Positions 52,598 to 62,097 of a stretch of 64,000 nucleotides of DNA are shown piece by piece. The notes under the pieces were generated by a model. That model saw only the letters and a program-made list of their open reading frames with translations. It did no database searches and was not told the origin of the DNA. Both the position numbers and the translations under genes were made by a program. Source of the DNA: Gelatiniphilus marinus (GTDB lineage Bacteria; Bacteroidota; Bacteroidia; Flavobacteriales; Flavobacteriaceae); the NCBI RefSeq assembly GCF_042678305.1, contig NZ_JBHUDT010000006.1; one strand, written 5' to 3'. The stretch's first letter is position 1; each line of letters begins with the position of its first letter.

Positions 52598-54232
52598 TTA
52601 TCTTAAATAATTTGAATACGTTAAAGGGCTACTAAGAATATTGGTGGCTTTTTTTATTTTTGGGTCGTTAATTTTATAATATTCGTACAGCCCTTCCCTA
52701 TAAACATAGCGCTTTACTATTTCTTTGGTTAAAAGGCTTAGCAGATACTCTTTATTTTGGTCTATAGCCTTTGTTTTTGATGTGTTTAAATTAGTAACCA
52801 ACGTGTTGTAATCTGTTTTAATGGCAGTATGTAAATCTTCTTTTTTGGCGGTTTCAAAGGCTTTTAAAAGTACTTTTTCGGTTTGGGTTTCAAATGAAAA
52901 ATTATTGGCCTTTAAATAGGTTTTAAAATCTGAAAAATCTGAAGCCGATAGTTTAAAATTATCCATATCGGTCATCGGGTTTTTGTAATAATATTGGGTA
53001 GCAAAATCGAATATCAGGTTTTCGTTTGCCAGGGCATTAATAACTGCAGAGTTTTTAATGGTGCCCATGTTTTCGTCTGGAAATACGCCGCCGCCATCAA
53101 AAACCTGTCTTCCGTTTTTGGTTTTATAGGCGTTATAATTTTCTTGTTTTACTTTAACGGCTTCGCCTTTATCGTTTCTATTCCAATAATCCAACGATTG
53201 GATACATCGGCCCGAAGGCGTATAATACCTAGAAATAGTTATTTTAACCTGTGTGCCGTAAGTTAGCATTTTAGGGCGTTGCACCAAGCCTTTGCCAAAG
53301 CTTCTGGAGCCTACAATAACGGCGCGATCTAAATCTTGCAAGGCGCCCGATACAATTTCGCTGGCCGAGGCGCTGCCGCCATCGATTAAAACCACTATCG
53401 GAATTTCGGTATCAATAGGTTCTTTTTGGGTGTAATACGTTCGGTTGTATTTTTTTACTTTAGATTTTGTAGTTACTACCAATTGGCCTTTTGGCACAAA
53501 TAAATTAACGATTTTAATAGCCTCGTTTAGTAGTCCGCCCGGGTTGCCTCGTAAATCCAGAATTATGCGCTCTGCTCCCTGTGCTTTTAGATCCCGCAGT
53601 GCATAATTGGTTTGTGCTGCCGCTTTGTTATTAAATTGAGACAGCACGATATACCCGGTTTTATCGTTAACCATTGAAAAATGTGGTACAGCATTAATCT
53701 CTACTTCGGCTCTGTTTATGGTGGCGGTTTTGGTTTGGTTTTGGCGTTTGTAGGTTACTTCAACCGATGTTCCCGGTGCGCCTTTTAGTAAATTGCCTGC
53801 ATCGTCTTTATAACCTTCAACTGTAGTGTTGCCCACTTTTATAATTTCGTCTCCGGCTTTTAAACCCGCTTTATCGGCAGGGTAATCTTTATAAGGTTCA
53901 ACAATTACCAGTTTGTCTTTTTGGGTTCTAACTTTTGCACCAATGCCAATGTAATCGCCGGTATTGTTAATTCTGGCGGCTTCAACATCTTGTTCGTTTA
54001 AAAAGTTGGTGTAAGGGTCTAAATCGGCCAGCATGCTTTTTATGGCGGTATCCATTAAATCGCCCGGGTTGGTTTCGTCAACATAATTCATGTTAAGTTC
54101 TTTAAACAAAGTGGTAAAGATTTCAATTTGTTTGGCGATTTCAAAAAAATCGTTTTTAAAAGCCGAACCCGTAAATAGGATGCTAAACGCCAAAACGGGA
54201 ATTAGTATTTTCTTTTTCAGGAGGTTTTTCAT
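52598..54232 (-). CDS. ctpA: C-terminal processing protease, S41 family
   Basis: 544 residues with an N-terminal membrane anchor (ILIPVLAFSILFTGSAF). The PDZ domain at about 90-165 reads GIGAKVRTQKDKLVIV and AGLKAGDEIIKV. The S41 catalytic domain has DLRGNPGGLLNEAIKI, the nucleophile region GGSASASEIVSG (probably Ser289) and the general base Lys314 in SFGKGLVQRP. A C-terminal helical region occupies about 400-544. Such proteases trim or degrade periplasmic proteins. It lies four bases after the DUF4349 gene and upstream of the ompA-like gene. Confidence 0.95.
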   Translation of the reverse strand: MKNLLKKKILIPVLAFSILFTGSAFKNDFFEIAKQIEIFTTLFKELNMNYVDETNPGDLMDTAIKSMLADLDPYTNFLNEQDVEAARINNTGDYIGIGAKVRTQKDKLVIVEPYKDYPADKAGLKAGDEIIKVGNTTVEGYKDDAGNLLKGAPGTSVEVTYKRQNQTKTATINRAEVEINAVPHFSMVNDKTGYIVLSQFNNKAAAQTNYALRDLKAQGAERIILDLRGNPGGLLNEAIKIVNLFVPKGQLVVTTKSKVKKYNRTYYTQKEPIDTEIPIVVLIDGGSASASEIVSGALQDLDRAVIVGSRSFGKGLVQRPKMLTYGTQVKITISRYYTPSGRCIQSLDYWNRNDKGEAVKVKQENYNAYKTKNGRQVFDGGGVFPDENMGTIKNSAVINALANENLIFDFATQYYYKNPMTDMDNFKLSASDFSDFKTYLKANNFSFETQTEKVLLKAFETAKKEDLHTAIKTDYNTLVTNLNTSKTKAIDQNKEYLLSLLTKEIVKRYVYREGLYEYYKINDPKIKKATNILSSPLTYSNYLR

Positions 54233-54236
54233 GTTG

Positions 54237-55049
54237 TTATTTCTTTTTTTTGAGCCATTTTTTAATTAAAAAGAACAAGATTATAAGTATAATTATAAAC
54301 GGCCATATATGCAATAATCCTATAAAAAACATAGATAATCCATTAAAACCAGACTTAATAGCGTTCCACATTTTTGTTCCGTAGGAAACTGTAATGCCTC
54401 TTTTGGCTGAGAGTTTATAGAATTCTATATTTAATGTGCTTAAAGCAACTTTGTTTGTTAGATATTTTAATCGACCATGTTTGGCTTCAATTTCTTCTCT
54501 TATTTTAGATAGTTCTTTTTCAATGTCAAGAATTTCTTTTACATTTTTTGCTCCCGAAAGCAGTTCTAAATAGCGTTTCTCTAGGACTTGTTTGGCTTTT
54601 AGTCGCGCTTCTAAATCTATAAATTCTTCGGTTACATCTTTTGATGATATTCTTTTAGTATCAAAAAATGAAACATGATTACTTATGGAATCTATAGTTT
54701 TCTGAAAATTATTTGTAGGTATTCTTATGGTTAAATGTCTTGTGATTGTGTGGTACGACTTATTGGATTTATCATCTTGAACAAACCCTTTATTTTGAGT
54801 TATAAATTGATTGATTTGCTTGTAGGTTTTGTCTAAATCTTGGGTTTCAAAACGCAAAAACGATTCTTTGATGAATTTTTGCTCAATATCTCCATTAGGT
54901 AGTGAAACCAAAGCGTTTATCGATGGTGGTTCTTCTTTGTAAAGTACCTCTGAGACAACATCGTATTCTACTGATGCCTCATCATTAGATCGCGCTTTAG
55001 AGCACATCAAAGGGAGTAGCAGTAAAAATAAGTAAGAAAATAGTTTCAT
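54237..55049 (-). CDS. DUF4349 domain-containing membrane protein
   Basis: 270 residues. An N-terminal signal (MKLFSYLFLLLLPLMCSKA) has a possible lipidation Cys. Residues about 60-230 hold the DUF4349 domain (KESFLRFETQDLDKTYKQIN, YHTITRHLTIRIPTNNF, VTEEFIDLEARLKAKQVLEK with a central coiled coil). A C-terminal membrane helix (WPFIIILIILFFLIKKW) ends in a basic KKKK stop-transfer. The role is unknown: the family is envelope-located. It sits between rnpA and ctpA with very short gaps. Confidence 0.88.
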   Translation of the reverse strand: MKLFSYLFLLLLPLMCSKARSNDEASVEYDVVSEVLYKEEPPSINALVSLPNGDIEQKFIKESFLRFETQDLDKTYKQINQFITQNKGFVQDDKSNKSYHTITRHLTIRIPTNNFQKTIDSISNHVSFFDTKRISSKDVTEEFIDLEARLKAKQVLEKRYLELLSGAKNVKEILDIEKELSKIREEIEAKHGRLKYLTNKVALSTLNIEFYKLSAKRGITVSYGTKMWNAIKSGFNGLSMFFIGLLHIWPFIIILIILFFLIKKWLKKKK

Positions 55050-55061
55050 GAAAAATACTTT

Positions 55062-55436
55062 TTATTGCGAAACCTTATCTAAAAACTTTTCAAATAAGTG
55101 TTTCATTTTGGTTTCTACTTGGGCAAATGTGGGTTTGTCTTTGCCAATGTACAAAATCATAAACGCATATTGTGTTGTCGTGTTGTTAAAAAAATCAGCT
55201 TTGTTTAGTCTATAAGCCTCTCTTAACAAACGCTTTATATGGTTTCTGCTAACAGCTGTTTTAAAGTTGCGCTTACTTACCGAAACGCCTGTTTTTGCCT
55301 TAACCTTATCATTAAAAGTGGTGGGCAAATACACCAAACGCAACGGAAAAGCAGAAACCGACTGTCCATCTGTAAACAGTTGGTCGATAAGCTTTTTGCT
55401 TTTTAGTTTTTCTTTTTTTGGATAAGAGGCAGCCAT
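55062..55436 (-). CDS. rnpA: ribonuclease P protein component
   Basis: 124 residues, basic. It binds the catalytic RNA to process tRNA 5' ends. Signature VSVSKRNFKTAVSRNHIKRL followed by LREAYRLNK, the RNR motif, is intact. The N-terminal KSKKLIDQLFTDGQSVSAFP is also typical. rpmH, its usual neighbour, is not adjacent. Instead rnpA heads a run to DUF4349, ctpA, ompA-like and the LRR gene with gaps of 12, 4, 37 and 6 bp. Confidence 0.95.
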   Translation of the reverse strand: MAASYPKKEKLKSKKLIDQLFTDGQSVSAFPLRLVYLPTTFNDKVKAKTGVSVSKRNFKTAVSRNHIKRLLREAYRLNKADFFNNTTTQYAFMILYIGKDKPTFAQVETKMKHLFEKFLDKVSQ

Positions 55437-55578
55437 ACTTTGTTAAATGTAACCGCAAAAATAGGAATAAGAATCAATACCCGTGTAACGATATTTTTAT
55501 ATGATAAAAATCATTCTTTATTTATTTAACATACAGTAATTTAATCTTTTTAATTTGTTTTAAGTAATTTTAGAAACC

Positions 55579-57438
55579 ATGGGAGACTTGAATATTAGAA
55601 AACTAAATAACAAAAAGGAGAAAGCACATTATATTCATCATTTAATAAACGACATTGAAGCTTTGGAAATGATGATAGATAAGGGCATGATTGAAGAATC
55701 TCCCATCCGCATTGGTGCAGAGCAAGAGTTTTGCTTGGTAAACAAAAACTTTTTACCAGACAACAATGCCATGGCGGTTTTAAAAGCAATTAACGACCAC
55801 CATTTTACCACCGAAATAGGTAATTATAACCTCGAAGCAAACCTTGACCCTATAGAGCTTAAAGGCAATTGTTTTTCAGAATTGCACACCCAGCTGGATA
55901 AACTTCTTAATAAAGCCAAAGCGGTTGCCAGCAAAATGGGCACCAAAATAATTTTAACGGGTATTTTGCCTTCGCTAACCCTAGATAGCATTACTGAAGA
56001 TAAAATGACACCCATTAAACGCTATAAGGTTTTAAACGAAGCCGTAAAAAAAACCAGAAAACAAGATTTTAGCATACATATAAGAGGTGCAGACGAGCTA
56101 AACCTGCTTCACGATTCGGTTATGTTAGAAGGCTGCAATACAAGTTTCCAGATGCATTTACAAATTAACCCAAAAACGTTTATAGATAGCTATAATTGGG
56201 CACAAGCCATTTCGGGGCCTATTTTAAGTGTATGTGCCAACTCCCCAATATTATTTGGTAAAGAACTTTGGAGCGAAACCAGAATAGCACTCTTTACCCA
56301 AAGCGTAGATACGCGCGCAAACTCTTTTTTATTAAACGAAAAACAATCTCGTGTTAGCTTTGGTAACGATTGGCAAACCGGATCGATAACCGATATTTTT
56401 AAAGATAATATTTCGCGTTTTAGAAGCTTTATTTCTACAGATTTTATGCGAGATAGTCTAGAAATGGTACAAAACAACGAAACACCAAAACTAAGTGCCT
56501 TAAATTTGCACAATGGTACGGTTTACCCCTGGAACCGGGTTTGCTACGGCACAGGCAATGGCAACCCACATTTACGCATAGAAAATCGTTACATCCCTTC
56601 CGGACCAACCACAAGAGACGAAATTGCGAACATGGCACTTTGGGTAGGTGCTATGCTTGGGCAACCAAAAGCCTATAAAAACATACATGAAAAATGGGAT
56701 TTTAAAGATGTAAAAACCAACTTTTTTAATGCCGCTCGTTACGGAATGGCCGCTCAATTTTATTGGAATGGTAAATACGTTTCCAGTCTCGACCTTGTAC
56801 AAAACGAACTTTTGCCCATGGCCTATAGAGGGCTTTACAGCGTTGGTATTTCTCCTAAAGATGCCGAGTATTATTTAGGCATTATAGAAAATAGGATAAC
56901 AAGTCTCAATGGTGCCGAATGGTTAACTAGAAACTACAGACATTTAAAAACCACGCATAACAGGTACGAGGCTATGCAAATATTAACCGCAAAACTTTAC
57001 GAAAAACAAGAAAAAGGCTATCCGGTATCAACTTGGAATAGACTAAAAACCAATACAGACTCGCCGTTTAAAGACTCCAGAACCGTTAAGCATATTATGA
57101 ATACCGATATTTTTTCGGTAGATAAAAACGATAGCGTAGAACTGGTGTTGCATATTATGAAATGGAAAAACATCCACCACATGCCAGTAATAGATGCACA
57201 CAGAAAAATTATTGGCATCATTTCCTGGACAGATATAAAAGACTGTTTAAATAACGCTGAAGTTTTGCATGGCTCAGTAAAAAAAATAATGAACACCAAT
57301 ATTGTTTCCATTACCGAGAACAAACCCATAGAAGAAGCCAAACGCTTAATGAAAACCCATAACATTAGTTGTTTGCCAGTCATTAAATACGATAAATTAA
57401 ACGGATTGATTACGCTAAAAGATTTTGATGAATGCTAA
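55579..57438 (+). CDS. glutamate-cysteine-ligase-like carboxylate-amine ligase (GCS2 family) with C-terminal CBS pair
   Basis: 619 residues. Residues about 30-420 form a GCS2-type ATP-dependent carboxylate-amine ligase: IRIGAEQEFCLVNKNF, NYNLEANLDPIELKGN, GCNTSFQMHLQIN (metal and glutamate-binding His), RIENRYIPSGPTTRDE. Residues about 500-619 hold two CBS motifs, each starting VKHIMNTDIFSV / VKKIMNTNIVSI, which usually bind adenine nucleotides and regulate the attached enzyme. The substrate is unknown. The downstream AstE-like gene overlaps by 7 bp, so the two are coupled. It is not expected to make glutathione, as no gshB is present nearby. Confidence 0.87.
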   Translation: MGDLNIRKLNNKKEKAHYIHHLINDIEALEMMIDKGMIEESPIRIGAEQEFCLVNKNFLPDNNAMAVLKAINDHHFTTEIGNYNLEANLDPIELKGNCFSELHTQLDKLLNKAKAVASKMGTKIILTGILPSLTLDSITEDKMTPIKRYKVLNEAVKKTRKQDFSIHIRGADELNLLHDSVMLEGCNTSFQMHLQINPKTFIDSYNWAQAISGPILSVCANSPILFGKELWSETRIALFTQSVDTRANSFLLNEKQSRVSFGNDWQTGSITDIFKDNISRFRSFISTDFMRDSLEMVQNNETPKLSALNLHNGTVYPWNRVCYGTGNGNPHLRIENRYIPSGPTTRDEIANMALWVGAMLGQPKAYKNIHEKWDFKDVKTNFFNAARYGMAAQFYWNGKYVSSLDLVQNELLPMAYRGLYSVGISPKDAEYYLGIIENRITSLNGAEWLTRNYRHLKTTHNRYEAMQILTAKLYEKQEKGYPVSTWNRLKTNTDSPFKDSRTVKHIMNTDIFSVDKNDSVELVLHIMKWKNIHHMPVIDAHRKIIGIISWTDIKDCLNNAEVLHGSVKKIMNTNIVSITENKPIEEAKRLMKTHNISCLPVIKYDKLNGLITLKDFDEC

Positions 57439-58634
57439 AAGAAAATACCGAAATACTCGAAAACCCTGCAGACCTTAATAGAATAATTGGTAAAGTTAAA
57501 GGCCCAACCAAAGGGGCAACCGTTGTTTTTTTTGGCGGCATCCACGGCAACGAAAAAGCCGGGGTAAAAGCACTACAGCTTCTTTTTAAACATATTAAAC
57601 CTAAAACTGTTAAAGGAACAATTTATGGGATTTTAGGCAACCTAACAGCACTTAAAACCAACCAGCGTTACATAGACCAAGATTTAAATAGACTCTGGAC
57701 GCCCTCGCAAATTGAAACGCTTTTTAATAAGTCTATTTTAAACAACGAAGAACAGCAAGCTTTTCAGATATTTAATCTATTGCAAACTATTTTAAACCAA
57801 GAAAGCGGCCCGTTTTATTTTATAGACTTTCATACTACTTCCAGTATTTCACTACCGTTTATAACTATAAATGATGCCCTAATAAACAGAAAGTTTTCTA
57901 AGCAATTTCCCGTGCCAATTGTTTTGGGTATCGAAGAGTTTTTAGAAGGCCCTTTGTTAAGTTATATAAACCAATTAGGATATGTGTCTTTAGGTTTCGA
58001 AGCCGGACAGCACGACTTAAAGACATCTACAACCAACTGTATTGCATTTGCTTTTTTAACCTTAGCCTATACAGGTGTTTTAAAAAAAGAAGCACTTTTT
58101 GGTTTTGAAGATTATTATAACATCTTAAAGCATGATGCAGAACAAATTAAAGATGTTTTCGAGGTTGTATATCAATATAAAATAAAACCCGATCAGGACT
58201 TTAAAATGCTTAATGGGTTTAAAAGTTTTCAGAATATAAAAAAAGGCACTCCTTTGGCGCATAGCAACAATAAGCCAATTATATCAAAGCACAATGCCAA
58301 AATTTTTATGCCGCTATATCAATCCAAAGGCGACGACGGCTTTTTTATTATTAAAACCATAAAACCGTTTTACTTGAAACTATCGGCAATATTACGGCGT
58401 TTTCGTTTTGATGAGCTTTTGGTGTTTCTTCCAGGAGTCTCTTGGATAAACCATACCAAAGGCGCTTTAATGGTTAACCTTAAAACTGCCAGATATTTGG
58501 CAAAACCGTTTTTTCATTTGTTGGGGTATAGAAACAAGCAAGTTAACGAAACCCATTTAAAATTGTTTAGTCGAGAAAAAGAAGCAAAAACCAATACTTA
58601 TAAAAAAGAGGCGTGGTATAAGATAAAGCTATAG
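57432..58634 (+). CDS. succinylglutamate desuccinylase/aspartoacylase (AstE/AspA) family zinc hydrolase
   Basis: 400 residues. The zinc site is recognisable: GGIHGNEKAG (His38, Glu41) and FIDFHTTSS (His near 133). The substrate-binding DLNRLW follows the family pattern. The C-terminal ~110 residues (about 290-400) are less conserved. Such enzymes cleave an acyl or glutamyl group from an amino acid or small peptide. It starts inside the end of the GCS2-CBS gene, suggesting ligase and hydrolase act on the same compound. The pathway is unknown. Confidence 0.87.
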   Translation: MLKENTEILENPADLNRIIGKVKGPTKGATVVFFGGIHGNEKAGVKALQLLFKHIKPKTVKGTIYGILGNLTALKTNQRYIDQDLNRLWTPSQIETLFNKSILNNEEQQAFQIFNLLQTILNQESGPFYFIDFHTTSSISLPFITINDALINRKFSKQFPVPIVLGIEEFLEGPLLSYINQLGYVSLGFEAGQHDLKTSTTNCIAFAFLTLAYTGVLKKEALFGFEDYYNILKHDAEQIKDVFEVVYQYKIKPDQDFKMLNGFKSFQNIKKGTPLAHSNNKPIISKHNAKIFMPLYQSKGDDGFFIIKTIKPFYLKLSAILRRFRFDELLVFLPGVSWINHTKGALMVNLKTARYLAKPFFHLLGYRNKQVNETHLKLFSREKEAKTNTYKKEAWYKIKL

Positions 58635-58695
58635 TTAATTGGCCTTGAAATGGTTTTTAAAACATTTTTTTTATGATTCTGCTATTTTAATTATT

Positions 58696-59181
58696 CTACA
58701 ACCCACATAAAATACCGCCCATAATTCCTAATGTTACTATCCAATATCCAGCATTTATAAATATATATTTGGCCCCTTTGCGCTCAAATAAGGCATTGGT
58801 TCCAATAATGGGAAGCGCTACAAAAATTCCTGCCAGTGTGCCATGAAACGCTCCGTGTTTAAAGGTTCTGTAGGCTGTTCCGTAATCTGCCATAAACGCT
58901 TTAAACGATGGTAAAGCTGTAGTTGGATCTCCACCAACCATACCAAAGGCGCCCCATTGGTGGTTGGTCATTTGCATAAGCTGTACGGCTAATAAGGCTG
59001 CAAAAAACAAGGCTAATCCAAATATTTTGGCCATATTTCCGCCTTTTATTTTTTCCTCTGTCATTCCAGAAGCTTGCATCCATGCGTTTCCAAATACTTT
59101 TGGGTTGTACCATATAAATCCTACAACTAGAGCAGCAACTGCAGCAATTGGGATTGCTATGGGGTTAATTGGCATTTCCAT
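58696..59181 (-). CDS. DUF1761 family membrane protein
   Basis: 161 residues with four hydrophobic segments (PIAIPIAAVAALVVGFIWY, IFGLALFFAALLAVQLM, FHGTLAGIFVALPIIGTNAL, YIFINAGYWIVTLGIMGGIL). GFIWYNPKVFGNAWM is typical of DUF1761. Function unknown. Monocistronic, with about 60 bp to the convergent AstE-like gene. Confidence 0.85.
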   Translation of the reverse strand: MEMPINPIAIPIAAVAALVVGFIWYNPKVFGNAWMQASGMTEEKIKGGNMAKIFGLALFFAALLAVQLMQMTNHQWGAFGMVGGDPTTALPSFKAFMADYGTAYRTFKHGAFHGTLAGIFVALPIIGTNALFERKGAKYIFINAGYWIVTLGIMGGILCGL

Positions 59182-59260
59182 AATATTTTAGTTTTTAGTT
59201 ATAAGCTAAATATAGCTAAAAATATTACGCCCGCATTTTTTTTTAACACTTAGCACTGTG

Positions 59261-61267
59261 CTAAATAGCCTTAGCTTCAGTAACTAACAACGCGTTTTTA
59301 TCTTCTAAAGCTTTCGTTATAAAAGCGTTAATAACATCGTTTTTTTCTAAACCGTTTTGCAATAGAACACCCAAAGTAATCATGGTAACAATACGTGTTC
59401 CAGATTTTTTTACAGAAGTATTAAACAAGGGTTCTATATCATTATAAGTTACTTGTTTTGCTAATTCTTGAATTTCTGTTTTGGCTTTAGCTTGTTTATC
59501 TTCTGGTAATCTATCGTACTTTTTGCCGTAAGATTTTATAAGTTCAATTGCTGGTCTGTTATTGTTTTGCAGTGTTTTTGATGGCTTTTCGTTGGTATTT
59601 TGTTTTGGTTTTTGTTTGGCCCACGAATCTCGTAAACCAACTGTTTTATTAAATACTAATTGATTAGAAGTAGAATCGCTATCAACATTAAAATAGCCTA
59701 AACGTTGAAACTGAAACCTATTGCCCATTTTGGCTTGTTTTAAACTTGGTTCTACAAAAGCTTCGATGGTTTTTAATGAGTTTGGGTTGATAAAATCCAT
59801 AAAACTTTTATCTTGATGGCTATCTGGGGCTTCATTTATAAACAACCTGTCGTATTCTCTAACTTCAGCTTTTATAGCATGTTTAATAGATACCCAATGT
59901 AAGGTGCCTTTTACTTTTTTTGATGTGTCTTCATTATAAGTACAATGAATTTCATTAACATTCCCATCAATATCTTTTACAAGGCTTTCAGCCTTAATAA
60001 TGTAAGCATTTTTAAGTCGCACTTCGCCGCCTAGTTTCAATCTAAAAAACTTGCTTCCTGCTTCTTCTTTAAAATCTTCTTTTTCAATAAACAGCTCACG
60101 AGAAAACGGTACTTTTCTAGCTCCCGCATTGTTATCTTCTGGATTGTTTTCGGCTTTTAACCACTCTTCCTTGTCTTCCGGATAGTTTGTAATTACCAGT
60201 TTTACAGGGTTTAAAACCGCCATAACCCGTGGTGCCGTTTTGTTTAGATCTTCGCGAATGCAAAACTCTAAAAGCGATACATCTATTACATTGTCGCGTT
60301 TTGCAACACCAACGGTTTCAACAAATTTTTTGATGGCACTTGGGGTGTAGCCACGGCGGCGCAAACCAGAAATGGTAGGCATTCGTGGGTCGTCCCACCC
60401 ATTTACAATACCTTCTTCTATAAGTTGCAACAATTTGCGCTTGCTCATTATGGTAAAGCTTAAGTTTAAACGTGCAAACTCGCGCTGTTTAGGCAGTAAG
60501 GGGTATTGGTTTTTGCTGTAGTTATACACTTGGTGCTTAAACCAGTTGTAAAGTTCTCTATGTGGTTTAAACTCTAAAGAGCATAACGAGTGCGAAATTT
60601 GTTCGATGTAATCGCTCTCGCCATGGGTCCAATCGTACATTGGGTAAATACACCAATTGTTACCGGTTCTGTGGTGGTGTTTTTTTAGTATGCGGTACAT
60701 AATGGGGTCGCGCATTAGCATATTGGTATGTTGCATATCAATTTTTGCCCGTAAAATATGAGAACCTTCATCAAACTCGCCAGCTTTCATACGTTCAAAA
60801 AGGTTTAAATTCTCAGCTACGCTTCTATTTCTGTAAGGGCCATCAACTCCTGGTTGAGTTGGTGTGCCTTTTTGTTGGGCCATAGCTTCGCTAGATTGAG
60901 AATCTACATAAGCCTTTCCGTCTTTAATAAGTAAAATGGCCCAATCGTAAAGTTGCTGAAAATAATCTGAAGAATACAATTCATTTGCCCAAGTATAGCC
61001 TAACCAAGCAATATCGCGCTTAATGGCATCAACATATTCTTGCTCTTCTTTAGCTGGATTGGTATCATCAAAACGCAGGTTTACAGGTGCATTGTATTTT
61101 TCTCCTAAACCAAAGCTAATGCCAATTGCTTTGGTATGCCCAATGTGCAAATACCCATTAGGCTCTGGCGGAAAACGAAATCGAAGCTTGTTTTTTGGCA
61201 TACCGTTGGCTAAATCGTCTTCTATGATTTGCTCTAAAAAGTTAAGTGTTTTTTTTTCTTCAGACAT
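59261..61267 (-). CDS. glnS: glutaminyl-tRNA synthetase
   Basis: 668 residues. Charges tRNA-Gln. HIGH motif in FPPEPNGYLHIGHTKA (about 31-46), KMSKS equivalent TIMSKRKLLQLI (about 270). Length exceeds the about 555 residues of E. coli GlnRS by ~110. The extra C-terminus after VGLRDSWAKQKPK is a Lys/Asn-rich linker plus a helical domain (AKTEIQELAKQVTYNDIEPL ... GVLLQNGLEKNDVINAFITK) that may be a short YqeY-like or Trbp-like tRNA-binding tail. The window therefore encodes both GlnRS and GltX, so no amidotransferase route for Gln-tRNA is needed. Confidence 0.96.
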   Translation of the reverse strand: MSEEKKTLNFLEQIIEDDLANGMPKNKLRFRFPPEPNGYLHIGHTKAIGISFGLGEKYNAPVNLRFDDTNPAKEEQEYVDAIKRDIAWLGYTWANELYSSDYFQQLYDWAILLIKDGKAYVDSQSSEAMAQQKGTPTQPGVDGPYRNRSVAENLNLFERMKAGEFDEGSHILRAKIDMQHTNMLMRDPIMYRILKKHHHRTGNNWCIYPMYDWTHGESDYIEQISHSLCSLEFKPHRELYNWFKHQVYNYSKNQYPLLPKQREFARLNLSFTIMSKRKLLQLIEEGIVNGWDDPRMPTISGLRRRGYTPSAIKKFVETVGVAKRDNVIDVSLLEFCIREDLNKTAPRVMAVLNPVKLVITNYPEDKEEWLKAENNPEDNNAGARKVPFSRELFIEKEDFKEEAGSKFFRLKLGGEVRLKNAYIIKAESLVKDIDGNVNEIHCTYNEDTSKKVKGTLHWVSIKHAIKAEVREYDRLFINEAPDSHQDKSFMDFINPNSLKTIEAFVEPSLKQAKMGNRFQFQRLGYFNVDSDSTSNQLVFNKTVGLRDSWAKQKPKQNTNEKPSKTLQNNNRPAIELIKSYGKKYDRLPEDKQAKAKTEIQELAKQVTYNDIEPLFNTSVKKSGTRIVTMITLGVLLQNGLEKNDVINAFITKALEDKNALLVTEAKAI

Positions 61268-61367
61268 AAAAATTAGCAGCGCTGTACAACAGCTTTTAAA
61301 AACTATTGATATTAAACAAAAATATTGTGCAAAATTAGGTAATTTTGGCGACTTAAAAAGATACCTT

Positions 61368-61730
61368 ATGGGAATTATAAAAGTAGAGAATATTCGTGTG
61401 TTTGCCTATCATGGTTGCTTAAAAGAAGAAACTAAAATAGGAAGCGATTATCGTGTAGATTTAAAGGTTAAAGCCAATTTACAGCAATCTGCAAAAACCG
61501 ATAAGTTAACAGATACTGTTGATTATGTGTTTTTAAACCGAATTATTAAGGAAGAAATGGACAAACCTTCCCATTTACTTGAAACCGTGGCAAAGCGTAT
61601 TCTAAATAGGATTTTTAAAGAAGATAAAACGGTAAAAAAAGCAAGCGTTTGGGTAAGTAAATTAAATCCGCCCATAGGAGGCGATGTGGCACGTGTAACG
61701 ATAAAAATGACCGATAAACATAAAAAGTAA
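61368..61730 (+). CDS. folB: dihydroneopterin aldolase
   Basis: 120 residues from the ATG at 61368 (MGIIKVENIRVFAYHGCLKE). Longer in-frame readings back to 61023 run through the antisense of glnS and are rejected. Folate pathway enzyme converting dihydroneopterin to hydroxymethyl-dihydropterin. The motifs VFAYHGCLKEETKIG (catalytic and binding residues), TDTVDYVFLNRII, LLETVAKRIL and KPNPPIGG-like KLNPPIGGDVA are present. A TAATTTTG -7 box lies at 61340-61347. The tRNA-Cys gene follows in the same direction. Confidence 0.95.
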   Translation: MGIIKVENIRVFAYHGCLKEETKIGSDYRVDLKVKANLQQSAKTDKLTDTVDYVFLNRIIKEEMDKPSHLLETVAKRILNRIFKEDKTVKKASVWVSKLNPPIGGDVARVTIKMTDKHKK

Positions 61731-61734
61731 TTTT

Positions 61735-61768
61735 TTGTAAGATTAAGTAATATTTTTTTTTACATTTG
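61735..61768 (+). promoter_or_regulatory. promoter of tRNA-Cys
   Basis: TTG (61735-61737), 23-bp spacer, TACATTTG (61761-61768), both elements matching the Bacteroidota consensus. The mature tRNA starts 11 bases later at 61779. Confidence 0.7.
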
Positions 61769-61778
61769 CAACCAATAA

Positions 61779-61849
61779 GGCGTCGTGGCCGAGTGGCTAG
61801 GCAGAGGTCTGCAAAACCTTTTACAGCGGTTCGAATCCGCTCGACGCCT
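61779..61849 (+). tRNA. tRNA-Cys (anticodon GCA)
   Basis: 71 nt. Acceptor arms ggcgtcg (61779-61785) and cgacgcc (61842-61848) pair perfectly, with discriminator T at 61849, as expected for tRNA-Cys. The anticodon loop ct-gca-aa gives GCA. The T-loop ggttcgaatcc is standard. The D-arm contains gagtggctaggcag. CCA is not encoded. Confidence 0.95.
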
Positions 61850-61856
61850 CACTAAC

Positions 61857-61886
61857 AGACTACTGTAAAAGGTAGTCTTTTTTTTT
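61857..61886 (+). terminator. terminator of tRNA-Cys
   Basis: Perfect 7-bp stem agactac (61857-61863) / gtagtct (61872-61878) with 8-nt loop followed by nine T, eight bases after the tRNA. Confidence 0.85.
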
Positions 61887-62097
61887 GCAATTTATTGAGG
61901 TGTTTGTTCTGGTATTTAATATTTAAAATGGTTTGCACGATTTCTTACGTTTATCTTAATTGTAATACCTAGCCCATTATAGCATTTTAGGAAAAAAACA
62001 GGATAATATAGTACCGTTAATGGTTAGTTTAGTGTTAATTCAATACTAAACGGCCAGCTATTTTTGCCGGTTTATTTTTAACAAGCTATTACTAAAG

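Noticed and set aside
61023..61367. N-terminal extension of folB
   Set aside because: It is antisense to glnS. The family start and a -7 box point to 61368.
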